A stretch of 64,000 bases of DNA from Sphingomonas sp. TZW2008. GTDB taxonomy: Bacteria; Pseudomonadota; Alphaproteobacteria; Sphingomonadales; Sphingomonadaceae. Below are positions 8,846 through 17,998 of the stretch, one piece after another (position 1 is the first letter of the stretch; every line of letters starts with the position of its first letter). The notes under the pieces were generated by a model. That model was not told the DNA's origin and made no database searches. It worked only from the letters and a program-made list of their open reading frames with translations. A program made the position numbers and the translations under genes. Location: assembly GCF_002117915.1 (NCBI RefSeq), contig NZ_BDJB01000010.1:24264-88263 (forward strand), written 5' to 3'.

Positions 8846-10491
8846 CAGAAGGCGCGTGCGAGCCGCAGCGATACGCGGGGGTTGCGGTTGCCCGTGTCGA
8901 AGCGATCGGCGTTCAGCGGCAGTGCGACCTCGACCAACCAGTCGAAGCGCCCGGTACCGACGCGCGCGCCCGCGCCGGTCGAGGCGAGCGAGCCGCCGCC
9001 GAAGCTCTGACGCAAATTGTCGACCATCCCGCCGTCGACGAACCCGTAGAGCTGCGCACGATCGATGACGTCACCGATCAGTCGCCCGGCGTCGTAGCGC
9101 ACCTCGAGCGAGCCGAGGATGCCCTGATCGCCGGTCCGCTCGGCATAGTCGTACGCGCGCGCGAACGCCGGGCCGCCGACGCCAAGTTCCACGGCCGCCA
9201 GCAGCGGGCGCGAAGCGACTTGCCCGGCGGTGGCTAGGTTGACGCTGACGCGCGGGGCGAGCGGGCGGACCCAATCGAGCGCATAGGTGGCGCTGACGAA
9301 GCTTGCGTCGCCATCAATCCGCGAGGCGAGCGGGGTGCCTTCACGCGTGGTACCGTCGAACGGCAGGCCGGCGGTAGCCGTCAGTTCCGCGCGCAGCACG
9401 CCGCCGCCGAACACGGAGGTGCCGTTGAACGTGCCGGCGAGCGTCGACAGCCGGTCGCGGCGCAGCGTCCGCCCGGCGATCATCTGATTGCTGCCGAGCG
9501 CGCGAAGTTCGAGCCCCGCCCACCAGCTCTGGCTACGGGTACGGACGACCGGCTGTTGCACCGCGATCGCCGCGTCCGCGCTGCGGCCGACGACGTCGAG
9601 CGCGGCGAGCGCGCCGCCGGGTTCGGACCGGGCGAGCGATCCGGCGATCGAGACGATCGTGCCGGACGCCGTCAGCGGCGCGGTGTAGCGCGCACGCAGA
9701 AAGGCGAATTCGGACAGCTGCAGCGGCGTCTGCGAGGCGATCACGGCGAATTCGTCGCCGTCCTGCGCGATCCCGCGCAGGCTGGCGAGCAGCGTGGAGC
9801 GGATCGGACCGACTTCCTTGCTGCCGCGATTGTCGATCTGGACATAGGCGCTTGCCGGATCGGCATCGATCGTGACGAGGAGGATGCCGAAGCCATCTTG
9901 GCGGACGAAGCGGGTATCGACGACGCGCACGCCGGGGAGATCGCCGACGAGCAGCAGCGCGCGTTCAAGATCGCGCTGGCGCACGCCCTGGCCGCGGCGC
10001 AGCGCGCGGGCGAGGATACGGTCGGCCGCCGCGTTGCTCTTGCCGATGACGCGGACGGCGTCGATGCGGCCAAGGTCGATCGTTACGCGTAGGACGCCAT
10101 CGGTAAGCGGTTGCGCCGGGATTGTGGCAGTCGCGAACGGATAGCCACGCGCGCGGGCGACCGCGGCGATGCGGTCCGCGGCCTGTGCGAGGCCATCGCG
10201 CCCGAGCTCTTGCCCGGTGATCGCGGCGATCGCCTCCGCGAAGGCGTCGAGCGGGATGGGTGCCTGGCCGTTTATCGTGACCGCGCGGATCACGCCGGTG
10301 ATCGGCGGCACGGCGGCCTGATCGACCGGCGGCGCGGCCGGCGCTTGCGACGGCACGGGTGCCGGCGTGGCGACCTGTGGCAGCGTTCGCTGGATCACGG
10401 TCGGATCGGCGCGATCGAGCACGACCTGCGCCGCCGCGCCCGTTGGCATCGCTACCGATGCGATCATCGCCAATACCTTCGGCGAACCCAT
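8845..10491 (-). CDS. ShlB/FhaC/HecB-family outer-membrane transporter (TpsB)
   Basis: A 548-residue two-partner-secretion transporter. Signal peptide MGSPKVLAMIASVAMPTGAA, then a Pro/Ala-rich linker (about 40-60), a POTRA region (about 65-215, with RGQGVRQRDLERALLLVGDL), and a 16-strand-barrel-sized C-terminal domain ending RVSLRLARAF with the terminal Phe expected for BamA-dependent insertion. Such proteins export a partner exoprotein (TpsA) across the outer membrane. No TpsA with a haemagglutinin N-terminal domain lies alongside; the divergent neighbour is instead a FecR-domain coiled-coil protein. The downstream CHASE2-EAL gene overlaps the stop. Confidence 0.88.
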   Translation of the reverse strand: MGSPKVLAMIASVAMPTGAAAQVVLDRADPTVIQRTLPQVATPAPVPSQAPAAPPVDQAAVPPITGVIRAVTINGQAPIPLDAFAEAIAAITGQELGRDGLAQAADRIAAVARARGYPFATATIPAQPLTDGVLRVTIDLGRIDAVRVIGKSNAAADRILARALRRGQGVRQRDLERALLLVGDLPGVRVVDTRFVRQDGFGILLVTIDADPASAYVQIDNRGSKEVGPIRSTLLASLRGIAQDGDEFAVIASQTPLQLSEFAFLRARYTAPLTASGTIVSIAGSLARSEPGGALAALDVVGRSADAAIAVQQPVVRTRSQSWWAGLELRALGSNQMIAGRTLRRDRLSTLAGTFNGTSVFGGGVLRAELTATAGLPFDGTTREGTPLASRIDGDASFVSATYALDWVRPLAPRVSVNLATAGQVASRPLLAAVELGVGGPAFARAYDYAERTGDQGILGSLEVRYDAGRLIGDVIDRAQLYGFVDGGMVDNLRQSFGGGSLASTGAGARVGTGRFDWLVEVALPLNADRFDTGNRNPRVSLRLARAF

Positions 10492-10665
10492 TCAACACGC
10501 TCCCTGATGCCAATGGCGAGCGATCGCAGCGAAAGATTGGAAAAGCGTTAGCGCGGCCGGAAAAGGTGAATGCGGCATTCACCACGCGCACCAAGCGGAC
10601 CGAAACCTATCCGCGCCATGCCAGCCTGGTGAGTGGCGCATTCGGCGCGCCGGGGAGCAGAAGTT
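10492..10665. promoter_or_regulatory. Divergent intergenic region, TpsB-like gene / FecR-like gene
   Basis: These 174 bases separate the starts of two oppositely oriented genes and must hold both promoters. A GGGGAGCAG ribosome site sits before the FecR-domain gene. I see no clear -35/-10 boxes or operator repeats. Confidence 0.5.
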
Positions 10666-12831
10666 ATGCGCAGGTTTGTCCTGGCAATGTTGTGCGCGAC
10701 CACGTCGTCGGCAGCGATCGCCGGCCCCGCCGGGTGGACGGTGAGCGAGGCATCGGGCCCCGTCACGATCGCCCGCAGCGGGATCAGCAAGGTCGCAACG
10801 CGCGGCGTCGGCGTTAGCGCCGGCGACGTCGTGACGACGGGGCGCGGGGGCCGCGCGGTGCTGGTGCGCGGCAGCGAGTTCATGATGGTCGCGCCCGCAT
10901 CGCAGCTGCGCCTGCCCAGCGAGCCGCAGGCATCGGGCGTGACGAAGCTGTTCCAGGATTTCGGCAACGTCGTCTTCATGATCAAGAAGAAGATGACCCC
11001 GCATTTCGAGGTGCAGACGCCGTACCTCGCCGCCGTGGTGAAGGGCACGACCTTCTCGGTCGGCGTCGCGTCCGGCGGCACGTCGGTGCAAGTGCTTGAA
11101 GGCGCAGTGGACGTGGCCACGATCGACGGGCGCGCGCACGACATGCTGACGCCCGGCGCGATCGCAATGGTCTCCGCCACCAACCGCTTCCGCATGACGA
11201 TCGAGGATGCGGGGCGCGTGCGTGTGGTCGAATCGCCGGCAGCGGCGGACGTGCAGCCGACGCCGGATGGGGCGGCGACACCCGCTACCGGCGAGGCGGC
11301 CACGGCGACGCCTGCGGTAGCGACGAGTGATGCTGTCGCTGGTGACGCGCCACCGACGCTCGTCGCGGCGAGCGCGAGCAGCGCGGTGGTGGCGGTTGCG
11401 GCTGATGCGGTGGTGGTGCCTGCGGTCGTCTCGGCACCGGTTGTGCCGGCGCTGGCAGAAGCGGTTTATTCGGCGCCGACCTCGCTTGCCGCGACGACGG
11501 GCGGGCTGGTGACTGGGTCGATCGGCGGCGACATCGCGGTCGTTGCCGCGGCGACCAAGCAGGCAGTCGAGGTGACCGTGACGACGACCAAGGTCGTCGA
11601 ATCGGCGGCGGCCATTATCGCGGCGCAGGCCGTATCGACGGGCGCGAGCGAGGCGGCGAAGAAGGCCGAGGTCGATGCCAGCGCAGCCGCCAAGGCGAAG
11701 GCCGAGAGCGAGCGGGTGGCACAAGTCGCTGCGGCGGAGGCGACCGCCGCGAGCGAGAAGGCGGCAGCCGCGCAGGCCGCGCAGGAGCAGAGTGCGGCGA
11801 CGAAGCTCGCCGCCGATGCCGCAGCGGCGAATGCTGCGCGCGCGGCGGCCGCGGCGAACGAACAGGCGGCGGCGGCCGATGCCGAGCGACAGGCGCGCGC
11901 CGCCGCCGAAGTCCAGGCGCGGCAGGAGGCAGCGTCTGCCGCAGCGGCGGCAGCCGAGGCGAAGCGGGCGGCCGACGCGGCGGCAGCGGCGGAGACGGCG
12001 CGCGCCGCCGCGGCGAGCGCAGCAGCGGCCGACAGCGCTGCGGCCGCCGATCGGGTGGCGCGCGAGGCAGCGGCGGCCGAGGCCGAGCTTGCCCGGCAGC
12101 AGGCTCAGAAGGCCGCAAGCGATCAGGCCGCGCGCGATGCGGCGGCAGCGGCGGCGAAGGCGGCAGCGGACGCCGAGCGTGCGAACGATGCACCGGCACG
12201 CGCCGCGGCGGAGAAGGCGGCGCGCGACGCGGCGAAGGCGGCCGAGGATGCCGCGCGTCAGGCGGAGCAGGCCGATAAGGCGGCGCGCGACAAGGGTGCA
12301 AAGGACGCCGAGAAGGCGGCCGCGGAAGCGGCGGCGCGTGCGGCCAAGGAGGCCGAGAAGGCCGCACGCGATGGAGCCGACAAGGCGGCTGGCGATGCGG
12401 CGAGGGAGGCGGATAAGGCCGCGAAGGACGCCGAGAAGGCAGCCGAAAGGGCCGCCAAGGCAGCGGAAGACGCCGCGCGGGCAGACGCCGACAAGTCGGC
12501 CAAGGAAGCCGAAAAGGCAGCACGCGACGCGGCGTCGGAGAAGGCCGCAAAGGACGCCGAAAAGGCCGCAAAGGAAACCGAGAAGGCGGCGCAGGACAAG
12601 GCGGCGCGCGACGCGGAGAAGGCCGCCAAGGACGTCGAGAAGGCTGCGGCGAAGGCCGCCGACGATGCCGCAAAGGAGGCCGAGCGCATCGCCAAGGATG
12701 CGCAGAAGGCCGCCGAGGAAGCAGCAAAGGCATCGAGAAAGGATGCCGAGAAGGCCGCCAAGGACGCCGGCAAACAGGCCGAAGAGGCGGCCAAGAAGCT
12801 CGAGGACGCGCTGAAGGACAAGAAGAAGTGA
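10666..12831 (+). CDS. FecR-domain protein with long Ala/Lys-rich helical tail
   Basis: A 721-residue exported protein. It opens with a signal peptide (MRRFVLAMLCATTSSAAIAG) and a FecR domain (about residues 25-150) with the family pattern TPYLAAVVKGTTFSVGV. An Ala/Val/Pro/Thr-rich linker follows to about 325. From about 328 to the end there is almost unbroken helix of Ala with Lys, Glu, Asp and Arg (units such as KAAKDAEKAAK), like the TolA periplasmic helix. The start at 10666 begins the signal peptide and follows GGGGAGCAG. There is no TPS domain and no transmembrane anchor. FecR domains outside sigma-factor operons are common in sphingomonads beside CHASE2 and ShlB-type genes, as here. 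Role unknown; a periplasm-spanning spacer or exported substrate of the neighbouring transporter are my inferences. Confidence 0.82.
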   Translation: MRRFVLAMLCATTSSAAIAGPAGWTVSEASGPVTIARSGISKVATRGVGVSAGDVVTTGRGGRAVLVRGSEFMMVAPASQLRLPSEPQASGVTKLFQDFGNVVFMIKKKMTPHFEVQTPYLAAVVKGTTFSVGVASGGTSVQVLEGAVDVATIDGRAHDMLTPGAIAMVSATNRFRMTIEDAGRVRVVESPAAADVQPTPDGAATPATGEAATATPAVATSDAVAGDAPPTLVAASASSAVVAVAADAVVVPAVVSAPVVPALAEAVYSAPTSLAATTGGLVTGSIGGDIAVVAAATKQAVEVTVTTTKVVESAAAIIAAQAVSTGASEAAKKAEVDASAAAKAKAESERVAQVAAAEATAASEKAAAAQAAQEQSAATKLAADAAAANAARAAAAANEQAAAADAERQARAAAEVQARQEAASAAAAAAEAKRAADAAAAAETARAAAASAAAADSAAAADRVAREAAAAEAELARQQAQKAASDQAARDAAAAAAKAAADAERANDAPARAAAEKAARDAAKAAEDAARQAEQADKAARDKGAKDAEKAAAEAAARAAKEAEKAARDGADKAAGDAAREADKAAKDAEKAAERAAKAAEDAARADADKSAKEAEKAARDAASEKAAKDAEKAAKETEKAAQDKAARDAEKAAKDVEKAAAKAADDAAKEAERIAKDAQKAAEEAAKASRKDAEKAAKDAGKQAEEAAKKLEDALKDKKK

Positions 12832-13023
12832 GAGGCCCCCGGCGCAATGCGTCGGCATCCGCCGCGCATCGCTGCGATCGGGTCTGATCGCTTCGGCTGA
12901 TCGGGCCGACCTGTCGGGCGACGCCCGGTGTGCCTCGCCCTAGCGGTTGGCAACCTACCGATCACCCAGCCGCGGCACCGATCGCGGTAGCGGAAAGGGC
13001 GTTCGGCTATTGCCGCGCGATCA

Positions 13024-14835
13024 TCACGGCCTGAGCGACAGGCCGCGAAGCGCGCCCTCGCTGCGCCAGTCGGCGAGCAGCGCGTTGAAGGCGTTGATCC
13101 CGGGGGCGTAGGTCTGCCCGGCCTGCCCGCCGCTGACGTCGCCTTCGTTGTTGTAATAGCCCGGCGTGCAGCTTTCGAGATAGGCGCGGTTGACGACCGA
13201 CAGCTTCTTGATCGTCGAAACCCAGCCGTCCTGCGCCTCGGGCGTCGGCTCAACCACGCTGACGCCGCGCGCCTTCGCCTCGGCGATGATGTAGGCGATA
13301 TGCTGCGCCTGATCGTCGAACATCGCGGTCATGTTCACCGACAGGCCGTTCTGCGACACGCCGATGTAGAACCAATTGGGAAAGCCGTGGCTGGCAAAGC
13401 CGTGCAGCGTCTTGTACCCATCGGCCCAGTAATCGTGCAGCTTCTGCCCGCCGCGGCCCTTGATGTCGAAGCCGACGCGTCGCTTGAACGAGGTCGTGAT
13501 CTCGAAGCCCGAGGCGTAGACGATGCAATCGACCTCATATTTGCGGCCGTTGGCGACGAGCCCCTTGGGCGTGATCCGCTCGACGCCCTTGCTCTCGCTC
13601 ACGTCGACGAGTTCGACGTTGGGGCGGTTGAAGGTCGGCAGATATTCGTCGTTGAAGGTCGGCCGTTTGCAGAACTGGCGGTACCACGGCTTGAGCTTCT
13701 CCGCGGTCTCCCTGTCGGCGACCGTATCGTCGACGCGCTGGCGGATCGCGTTCATCTTGCGGAAGTCGGCGAGCTCGGCATGCGCCATTGCGGCTTCGGG
13801 GCCAATCGTCTTGGCATTGCGGATGACGAACGACTGCACCTCGCGGAAGATCGACGTCCAATTGTCGTTCACTAGATCGTCGTCGAACGGGCGGCCCTCG
13901 ATGATGTCGGCGAAATTGTGCCGACGAGCGCGCTGCCAGCCGGGCTGGAGCGTTTTCGCCCATTCGGGATCGGTCGGCTTGTTGCCGCGCGTGTCGACCG
14001 ACGAGGGGGTGCGCTGGAAGACGTAGAGCTTCTTGGCGTGGCGGCCGAGCGCGGGGATGCACTGGATCGCGGTCGCGCCGGTGCCGATGATCGCCACCGT
14101 CTTGTCCTCGAGCTTCCACAAGTTGCCGGTCGTGTCGCCGCCGGTATAGCCGTAATCCCACCGGCTGGTGTGAAAGCTGTGCCCTTTGAAACTGTCGATG
14201 CCGGGGATGCCGGGCAGCTTCGCGCGGCTCGCGGTGCCCAGCGCCGAGATGACGAAGCGCGCGCGCATCGCATCGCCGCGGTTGGTGCGGATGATCCAGC
14301 AGCGCTCCGTCTCGTCCCACGCGAGTTCCGACACGCGCGTCTGAAACAGGGTGAGATCGTAGAGGCCGTAATGCTTGCCGATCCGCTGGCAGTGCTCGTA
14401 GATCTCGGTGACGTAGGAATATTTCTCCTTGGGCAGATAGCCGAGTTCCTCGAGCAGCGGCAGGTAGCAGTAGCTTTCGATGTCGCACTGTGCGCCGGGG
14501 TAGCGGTTCCAGTACCAGGTGCCGCCGAAGTCGCCGCCGGCTTCGACGATCCGCAGATCGGTGACGCCCTTTTCCTTGAGCCGCGCCGCCGCGAGCATGC
14601 CGCTGAACCCGCCGCCGATCACCGCGACCTCGACGAAATCGGTGAGCGGCGCGCGAGCGAAGCCCGGCGCGACGTAGGGATCCTCCTCCGCGTAGCGCGC
14701 GAAATCGCCCGACAGTTCGTGATATTGGCGATCGGCATCGGTGCGCAGGCGCTTGTCGCGTTCCGCGCGATAGCGCGCGCGCAGCGCTTCCACGTCGAGG
14801 TCGCCGGCCGGGGCCAGGCGATCGCTGCTCGTCAT
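13024..14835 (-). CDS. Flavin-containing Baeyer-Villiger monooxygenase
   Basis: A 603-residue class B flavoprotein monooxygenase that inserts oxygen next to a ketone to make an ester or lactone. FAD loop [15 protein letters not shown] near residue 50, the Baeyer-Villiger fingerprint [13 protein letters not shown] near 210, and NADPH loop [13 protein letters not shown] near 245. [15 protein letters not shown] and CIVYASGFE are also typical of the cyclohexanone/phenylacetone monooxygenase group. The frame extends 96 bases upstream, but ATG 14835 follows a GGAGAG site and is the better start. It follows an SDR on the same strand (41 bases), so an alcohol-to-ketone-to-ester route is plausible. 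Confidence 0.9.
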   Translation of the reverse strand: MTSSDRLAPAGDLDVEALRARYRAERDKRLRTDADRQYHELSGDFARYAEEDPYVAPGFARAPLTDFVEVAVIGGGFSGMLAAARLKEKGVTDLRIVEAGGDFGGTWYWNRYPGAQCDIESYCYLPLLEELGYLPKEKYSYVTEIYEHCQRIGKHYGLYDLTLFQTRVSELAWDETERCWIIRTNRGDAMRARFVISALGTASRAKLPGIPGIDSFKGHSFHTSRWDYGYTGGDTTGNLWKLEDKTVAIIGTGATAIQCIPALGRHAKKLYVFQRTPSSVDTRGNKPTDPEWAKTLQPGWQRARRHNFADIIEGRPFDDDLVNDNWTSIFREVQSFVIRNAKTIGPEAAMAHAELADFRKMNAIRQRVDDTVADRETAEKLKPWYRQFCKRPTFNDEYLPTFNRPNVELVDVSESKGVERITPKGLVANGRKYEVDCIVYASGFEITTSFKRRVGFDIKGRGGQKLHDYWADGYKTLHGFASHGFPNWFYIGVSQNGLSVNMTAMFDDQAQHIAYIIAEAKARGVSVVEPTPEAQDGWVSTIKKLSVVNRAYLESCTPGYYNNEGDVSGGQAGQTYAPGINAFNALLADWRSEGALRGLSLRP

Positions 14836-14875
14836 CGTCACTCTCCGCTGAATCGTGCTGCCTTTCGCCGGGGCG

Positions 14876-15817
14876 TCACTCGGCCGCGTAGGCGAGGAAA
14901 TCGGGGTCGTAGGCACGTTCGGGGTCCGCACGGACGCGCTTGTCGAGCCGGGTCACGTCCTCGCCCACCAAGATGCGCCAGCGATCCGCCTTTACCCCGT
15001 CGAGGATGATCGTCGCGGCCTGCGCGGCGCTGGTCGGCGCCATTTCCTCAAAGCGTTTGGCAAGCATCGCCTGCGCCTCGCTCAGCGCCGCATCGTCCAT
15101 CGTATCGGCATCCGCGACGCCGATCGCGGTGAGGTGGCGGCGCAGCTTCTGGCGGCCGACGTCGGTGAACCCGGTATCGCCGAGCACGCGGCGCGAGTTG
15201 AGGCCGATCGGGGTGCCGATACCGCCCGGCATGACGATCGACGCCTGGATGTGCGGGGCATAGTTGCGCAGGTCAGTGATCAGCGCCTCGGTAAAGCCCT
15301 TCACCGCGAACTTCGCCGCGCTGTACGCGGTGTGCGATACGCCGGGCATCAGCGCCGCCCAGAAGCCGTTGGCGCTCGACGTGTTGACGATATGCCCCGC
15401 GTCGGCGCGCTGGAGCATGGGGAAGAAGGCGCGGCACGTGAAATAGACGCCGAACCAGCAAATCTGGAACACGCGATCCCATTCGGTACGATCGTCGAGG
15501 ACGAAGCTGCCGCCGCCGCCGATCCCGGCATTGTTGAACAGCAGGTGGATGTGATCGGTATCGTGCTCGCGCGCGACCTCGGCGGCGAAGCGGATCACCT
15601 GTTCCTCGTCGCCCACATCCGCGACGTGGCTGGTGATGCGCACGCCCTGCGGCACGCCGTCCGCGACGCACAATCGCGTCGTCTCGGCCATCGCATCGGC
15701 GAAGAGATCGCACATCGCGACGCTCGCCCCTTGCGCGACGAGCTGGCGGACGAGTTCGCGGCCCATGCCGGTGCCGCCGCCCGTCACCACCGCCAGCCTG
15801 CCGCCGAAGTCCTGCAT
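14876..15817 (-). CDS. SDR family NAD(P)-dependent oxidoreductase
   Basis: A 313-residue classical SDR, about 50 residues longer than usual through a C-terminal extension after the catalytic core. Cofactor loop [14 protein letters not shown] near residue 10, FNNAGIGGG, and catalytic Ser-Tyr-Lys in [13 protein letters not shown] and [21 protein letters not shown] ribosome site is 7 bases before ATG 15817; another ATG directly in front (15820) is too close. It lies upstream of the Baeyer-Villiger monooxygenase in the same direction and may supply the ketone by oxidising an alcohol. Substrate not determined. Confidence 0.88.
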   Translation of the reverse strand: MQDFGGRLAVVTGGGTGMGRELVRQLVAQGASVAMCDLFADAMAETTRLCVADGVPQGVRITSHVADVGDEEQVIRFAAEVAREHDTDHIHLLFNNAGIGGGGSFVLDDRTEWDRVFQICWFGVYFTCRAFFPMLQRADAGHIVNTSSANGFWAALMPGVSHTAYSAAKFAVKGFTEALITDLRNYAPHIQASIVMPGGIGTPIGLNSRRVLGDTGFTDVGRQKLRRHLTAIGVADADTMDDAALSEAQAMLAKRFEEMAPTSAAQAATIILDGVKADRWRILVGEDVTRLDKRVRADPERAYDPDFLAYAAE

Positions 15818-15969
15818 CATCCCGCTCCTCGATCGCATGTCGCGTCTGACGAGCGGCGCCGCGGATGCCGCATCTGCGGCAACACCGTCAGCAGGCGATC
15901 GCGACCTCACGGCCGAGCGATCACAGACATCCTCTCGTCCTTGCAGCTCAACCTATAACGCGTTTCAAC

Positions 15970-15985
15970 TAAGTCAAATCGCTTA
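15970..15985. promoter_or_regulatory. Possible operator upstream of the SDR/monooxygenase pair
   Basis: An inverted repeat, TAAG and CTTA separated by eight bases, lies in an AT-rich patch 150 bases before the SDR start, in the only spacer available for the promoter of this pair. Short half-sites make this weak. No regulator gene is adjacent. Confidence 0.25.
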
Positions 15986-16026
15986 TTTAGGTCGTGGGCG
16001 GCTGTACGACGGCAGGCTCCGAGGTG

Positions 16027-16641
16027 TCAGGTTCCGGCGGCGGCGGCCGGGCGCAACCGCATCTCGCCCGCCCAGCGGACGAGGTTCGCGCATTCCTCGG
16101 GCAGCGCGAACTTGATCATCCGCGCGAAATCGATCGCGGTGAAGGCTATGATATCGGCCATCGTCACGCGCCCGGCGGCAATGAAGGCGCTCTCGCCCAG
16201 CCGCCGGTCAAAGAAGCGCAGCGCGCGGTTCGCCGCGCCGACGTTCGCCTCCGCGATCGCGGGCACCTGCGTATCGAGCGCGGCGAGCGCTGGGTGCGTG
16301 TGGCGCACCGCCATCATCAGCGGGTTGGCGAGCAGCAACTCGGTGCGGCGCGTCCACATCTCGATCACCGCGATCTCGCGCGCGTCGCGACCGAACATAT
16401 TGGGTTCGGGAAAGACGCTTTCGAGGAAGCGGCAGATCGCGATCGACTCGGTGATCGTTGTCCCGTCGTCGAGCTCGAGGGCGGGCACATTGGCGAGCCC
16501 GGCGCGCGCGACATAATCGGGCGTCTTGTGCTCGCCCTTGAACACGTCGACCGAGACGATCTCGATCTCGGCCTGCTTCTCCGCCAGGAACCAGCGGACG
16601 CGGCGCGGATTGGGCGCGCGGGGGCTGTCGTAGAGCTTCAC
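16027..16641 (-). CDS. Glutathione S-transferase
   Basis: A 204-residue cytosolic GST. The thioredoxin-like N-terminal domain opens KLYDSPRAPNPRRVRWFLAE and includes the glutathione-binding segment LELDDGTTITESIAICRFLE with the cis-Pro region NVPALELDD. The helical C-terminal domain contains the N-capping motif VTMADIIAF. Its ATG overlaps the stop of the upstream GST by four bases (ATGA), so the two are co-translated. The class is not clear; Ser5 or Asn10 rather than Tyr may serve at the active site. With the monooxygenase/SDR pair just downstream it may belong to a detoxification or catabolic group. Confidence 0.9.
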   Translation of the reverse strand: MKLYDSPRAPNPRRVRWFLAEKQAEIEIVSVDVFKGEHKTPDYVARAGLANVPALELDDGTTITESIAICRFLESVFPEPNMFGRDAREIAVIEMWTRRTELLLANPLMMAVRHTHPALAALDTQVPAIAEANVGAANRALRFFDRRLGESAFIAAGRVTMADIIAFTAIDFARMIKFALPEECANLVRWAGEMRLRPAAAAGT

Positions 16642-17510
16642 TGCGCCGCTCCGATCTTGTCCTGCGTCTTGGTATCGAAATCGGCCGCGTCGTGGCGCTC
16701 ATGGAGCTGGCTTGCGGGGTCGCCCATCACGCGATTGACCATCCGCCCGCGCTTCACCGCCGGCCGTTCTGCGATCTGATCGGTCCAGCGCTGGACGTTC
16801 CTATATTCCTCCACCTGGAGGAAGGTACCAGCCTCGTAGACCAGCCCCTTGGCGAGCGCGCCGTACCACGGCCACACCGCCATGTCGGCGATCGTATAGT
16901 CGCTGCCGCCGAGATAGTCGCTCTCGCCCAGCCGCCGATCGAGCACGTCAAGCTGCCGCTTCACCTCCATCGCGAAGCGATCGATCGCATATTCGATCTT
17001 GAACGGGGCATAGGCGTAGAAATGGCCGAACCCGCCGCCGAGATATGGCGCGCTGCCCATCTGCCAGAACAGCCACGACAGGCATTCCGCGCGTGCCGCG
17101 GGATCAGTGGGCACGAACGCGCCGAACTTCTCCGCGAGATAGAGCAGGATCGCGCCCGACTCGAACACGCGAACCGGCGCGGGGCCGCTGCGATCGAGCA
17201 GCGCGGGGATCTTCGAATTGGGATTGATGTCGACAAAGCCGCTCGAGAACTGGTCCCCCTCGCCGATGCGGATCAGCCACGCGTCATATTCGGCGTCGCT
17301 GTGCCCTGCGGCGAGCAGCTCCTCGAGCAGCACCGTCACCTTCACGCCGTTCGGCGTGGCGAGCGAGTAGAGCTGCAGCGGATGCTTGCCGACCGGCAGA
17401 TCCTTGTCGTGCGTCGGCCCCGCGATCGGGCGGTTGATCGCGGCGAAACGCCCACCGCTCTCCTTGTTCCAGGTCCACACGGTTGGCGGGGTGTAGCTCG
17501 GTTCGGTCAT
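16638..17510 (-). CDS. yghU: Glutathione-dependent disulfide-bond oxidoreductase YghU-type GST
   Basis: A 290-residue GST very close to Escherichia coli YghU along its length: YTPPTVWTWNKESGGRFA at the start, INRPIAGPTHDKDLPVGKHP, GEGDQFSSGFVDINPNSKIP, VFESGAILLYLAEKFG, GGGFGHFYAYAPFKIEYAI, and LHERHDAADF near the end. The E. coli enzyme has high disulfide-bond reductase activity with glutathione. The ATG at 17510 follows a GAGGAG site; the open frame upstream (to 17654) is unconserved. It heads a two-gene unit with the second GST. Confidence 0.92.
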   Translation of the reverse strand: MTEPSYTPPTVWTWNKESGGRFAAINRPIAGPTHDKDLPVGKHPLQLYSLATPNGVKVTVLLEELLAAGHSDAEYDAWLIRIGEGDQFSSGFVDINPNSKIPALLDRSGPAPVRVFESGAILLYLAEKFGAFVPTDPAARAECLSWLFWQMGSAPYLGGGFGHFYAYAPFKIEYAIDRFAMEVKRQLDVLDRRLGESDYLGGSDYTIADMAVWPWYGALAKGLVYEAGTFLQVEEYRNVQRWTDQIAERPAVKRGRMVNRVMGDPASQLHERHDAADFDTKTQDKIGAAQ

Positions 17511-17998
17511 GATCTGGCTCTCCTCGCGCGCGGTGATAGACGCGCCGCGGAGAACGACCAAGCCGGATGACGGCGCAACGCGTCGAAGCATCGGCGATCC
17601 AGCAACCCTGCCGCCTAGGACGAGGGCGCAGCGCCGCAGTCGGACAATATACATCTATTCAGTTGGGGGATAAACTCAGGCAGGTGTGGAACCCGAGGCG
17701 TTTGATCTGCGCCGGTGACGCCATCGCTCTAAAAGGGATACCCTGACGGTGGTGTCGATCTGCGAACGCTTGGATGAGATCGCGATATTCTCAAAATCAG
17801 TGCTTTTAGCACCGGCAGAAAGATCCAGCTGCCATGACGACGCGCCCCGACGATCGCAGCATCGTCGACGAATACGGGCGGCAACAGGGGTGCGCAGGAC
17901 GACACCCGAACCCCAAGCATTATCCTATCGACTTGGAGGACAATAGCACCTAGGCGCAGCGAGCCGGCGCGGATGACGTCGGACGGACCGGGGAAAAG
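17511..17998. other. Intergenic region of 488 bases, no gene seen
   Basis: This stretch lies between the divergent GST pair and the TonB-dependent receptor. It is less GC-rich than its surroundings in places (around 17640-17670 and 17780-17810). Short open frames are present but have no ribosome site or recognisable product. It presumably holds the receptor promoter; a GGGGAAAAG ribosome site ends it. I see no strong operator or riboswitch. Confidence 0.5.

Noticed and set aside
11615..12847. 410-codon Pro/Arg/Ser-rich minus-strand frame
   Set aside because: Another antisense shadow of the repeat region with no ribosome site or domain.
10579..12858. 759-codon open frame on the minus strand opposite the FecR-domain gene
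   Set aside because: It is the antisense of the Ala/Lys-rich repeat, low in complexity (Leu/Arg/Gly runs), with no domain. GC-rich repeats keep the opposite strand open.
17729..17920. 63-codon minus-strand frame before the TonB-dependent receptor
   Set aside because: No start signal, no domain, unlike composition of neighbouring genes.
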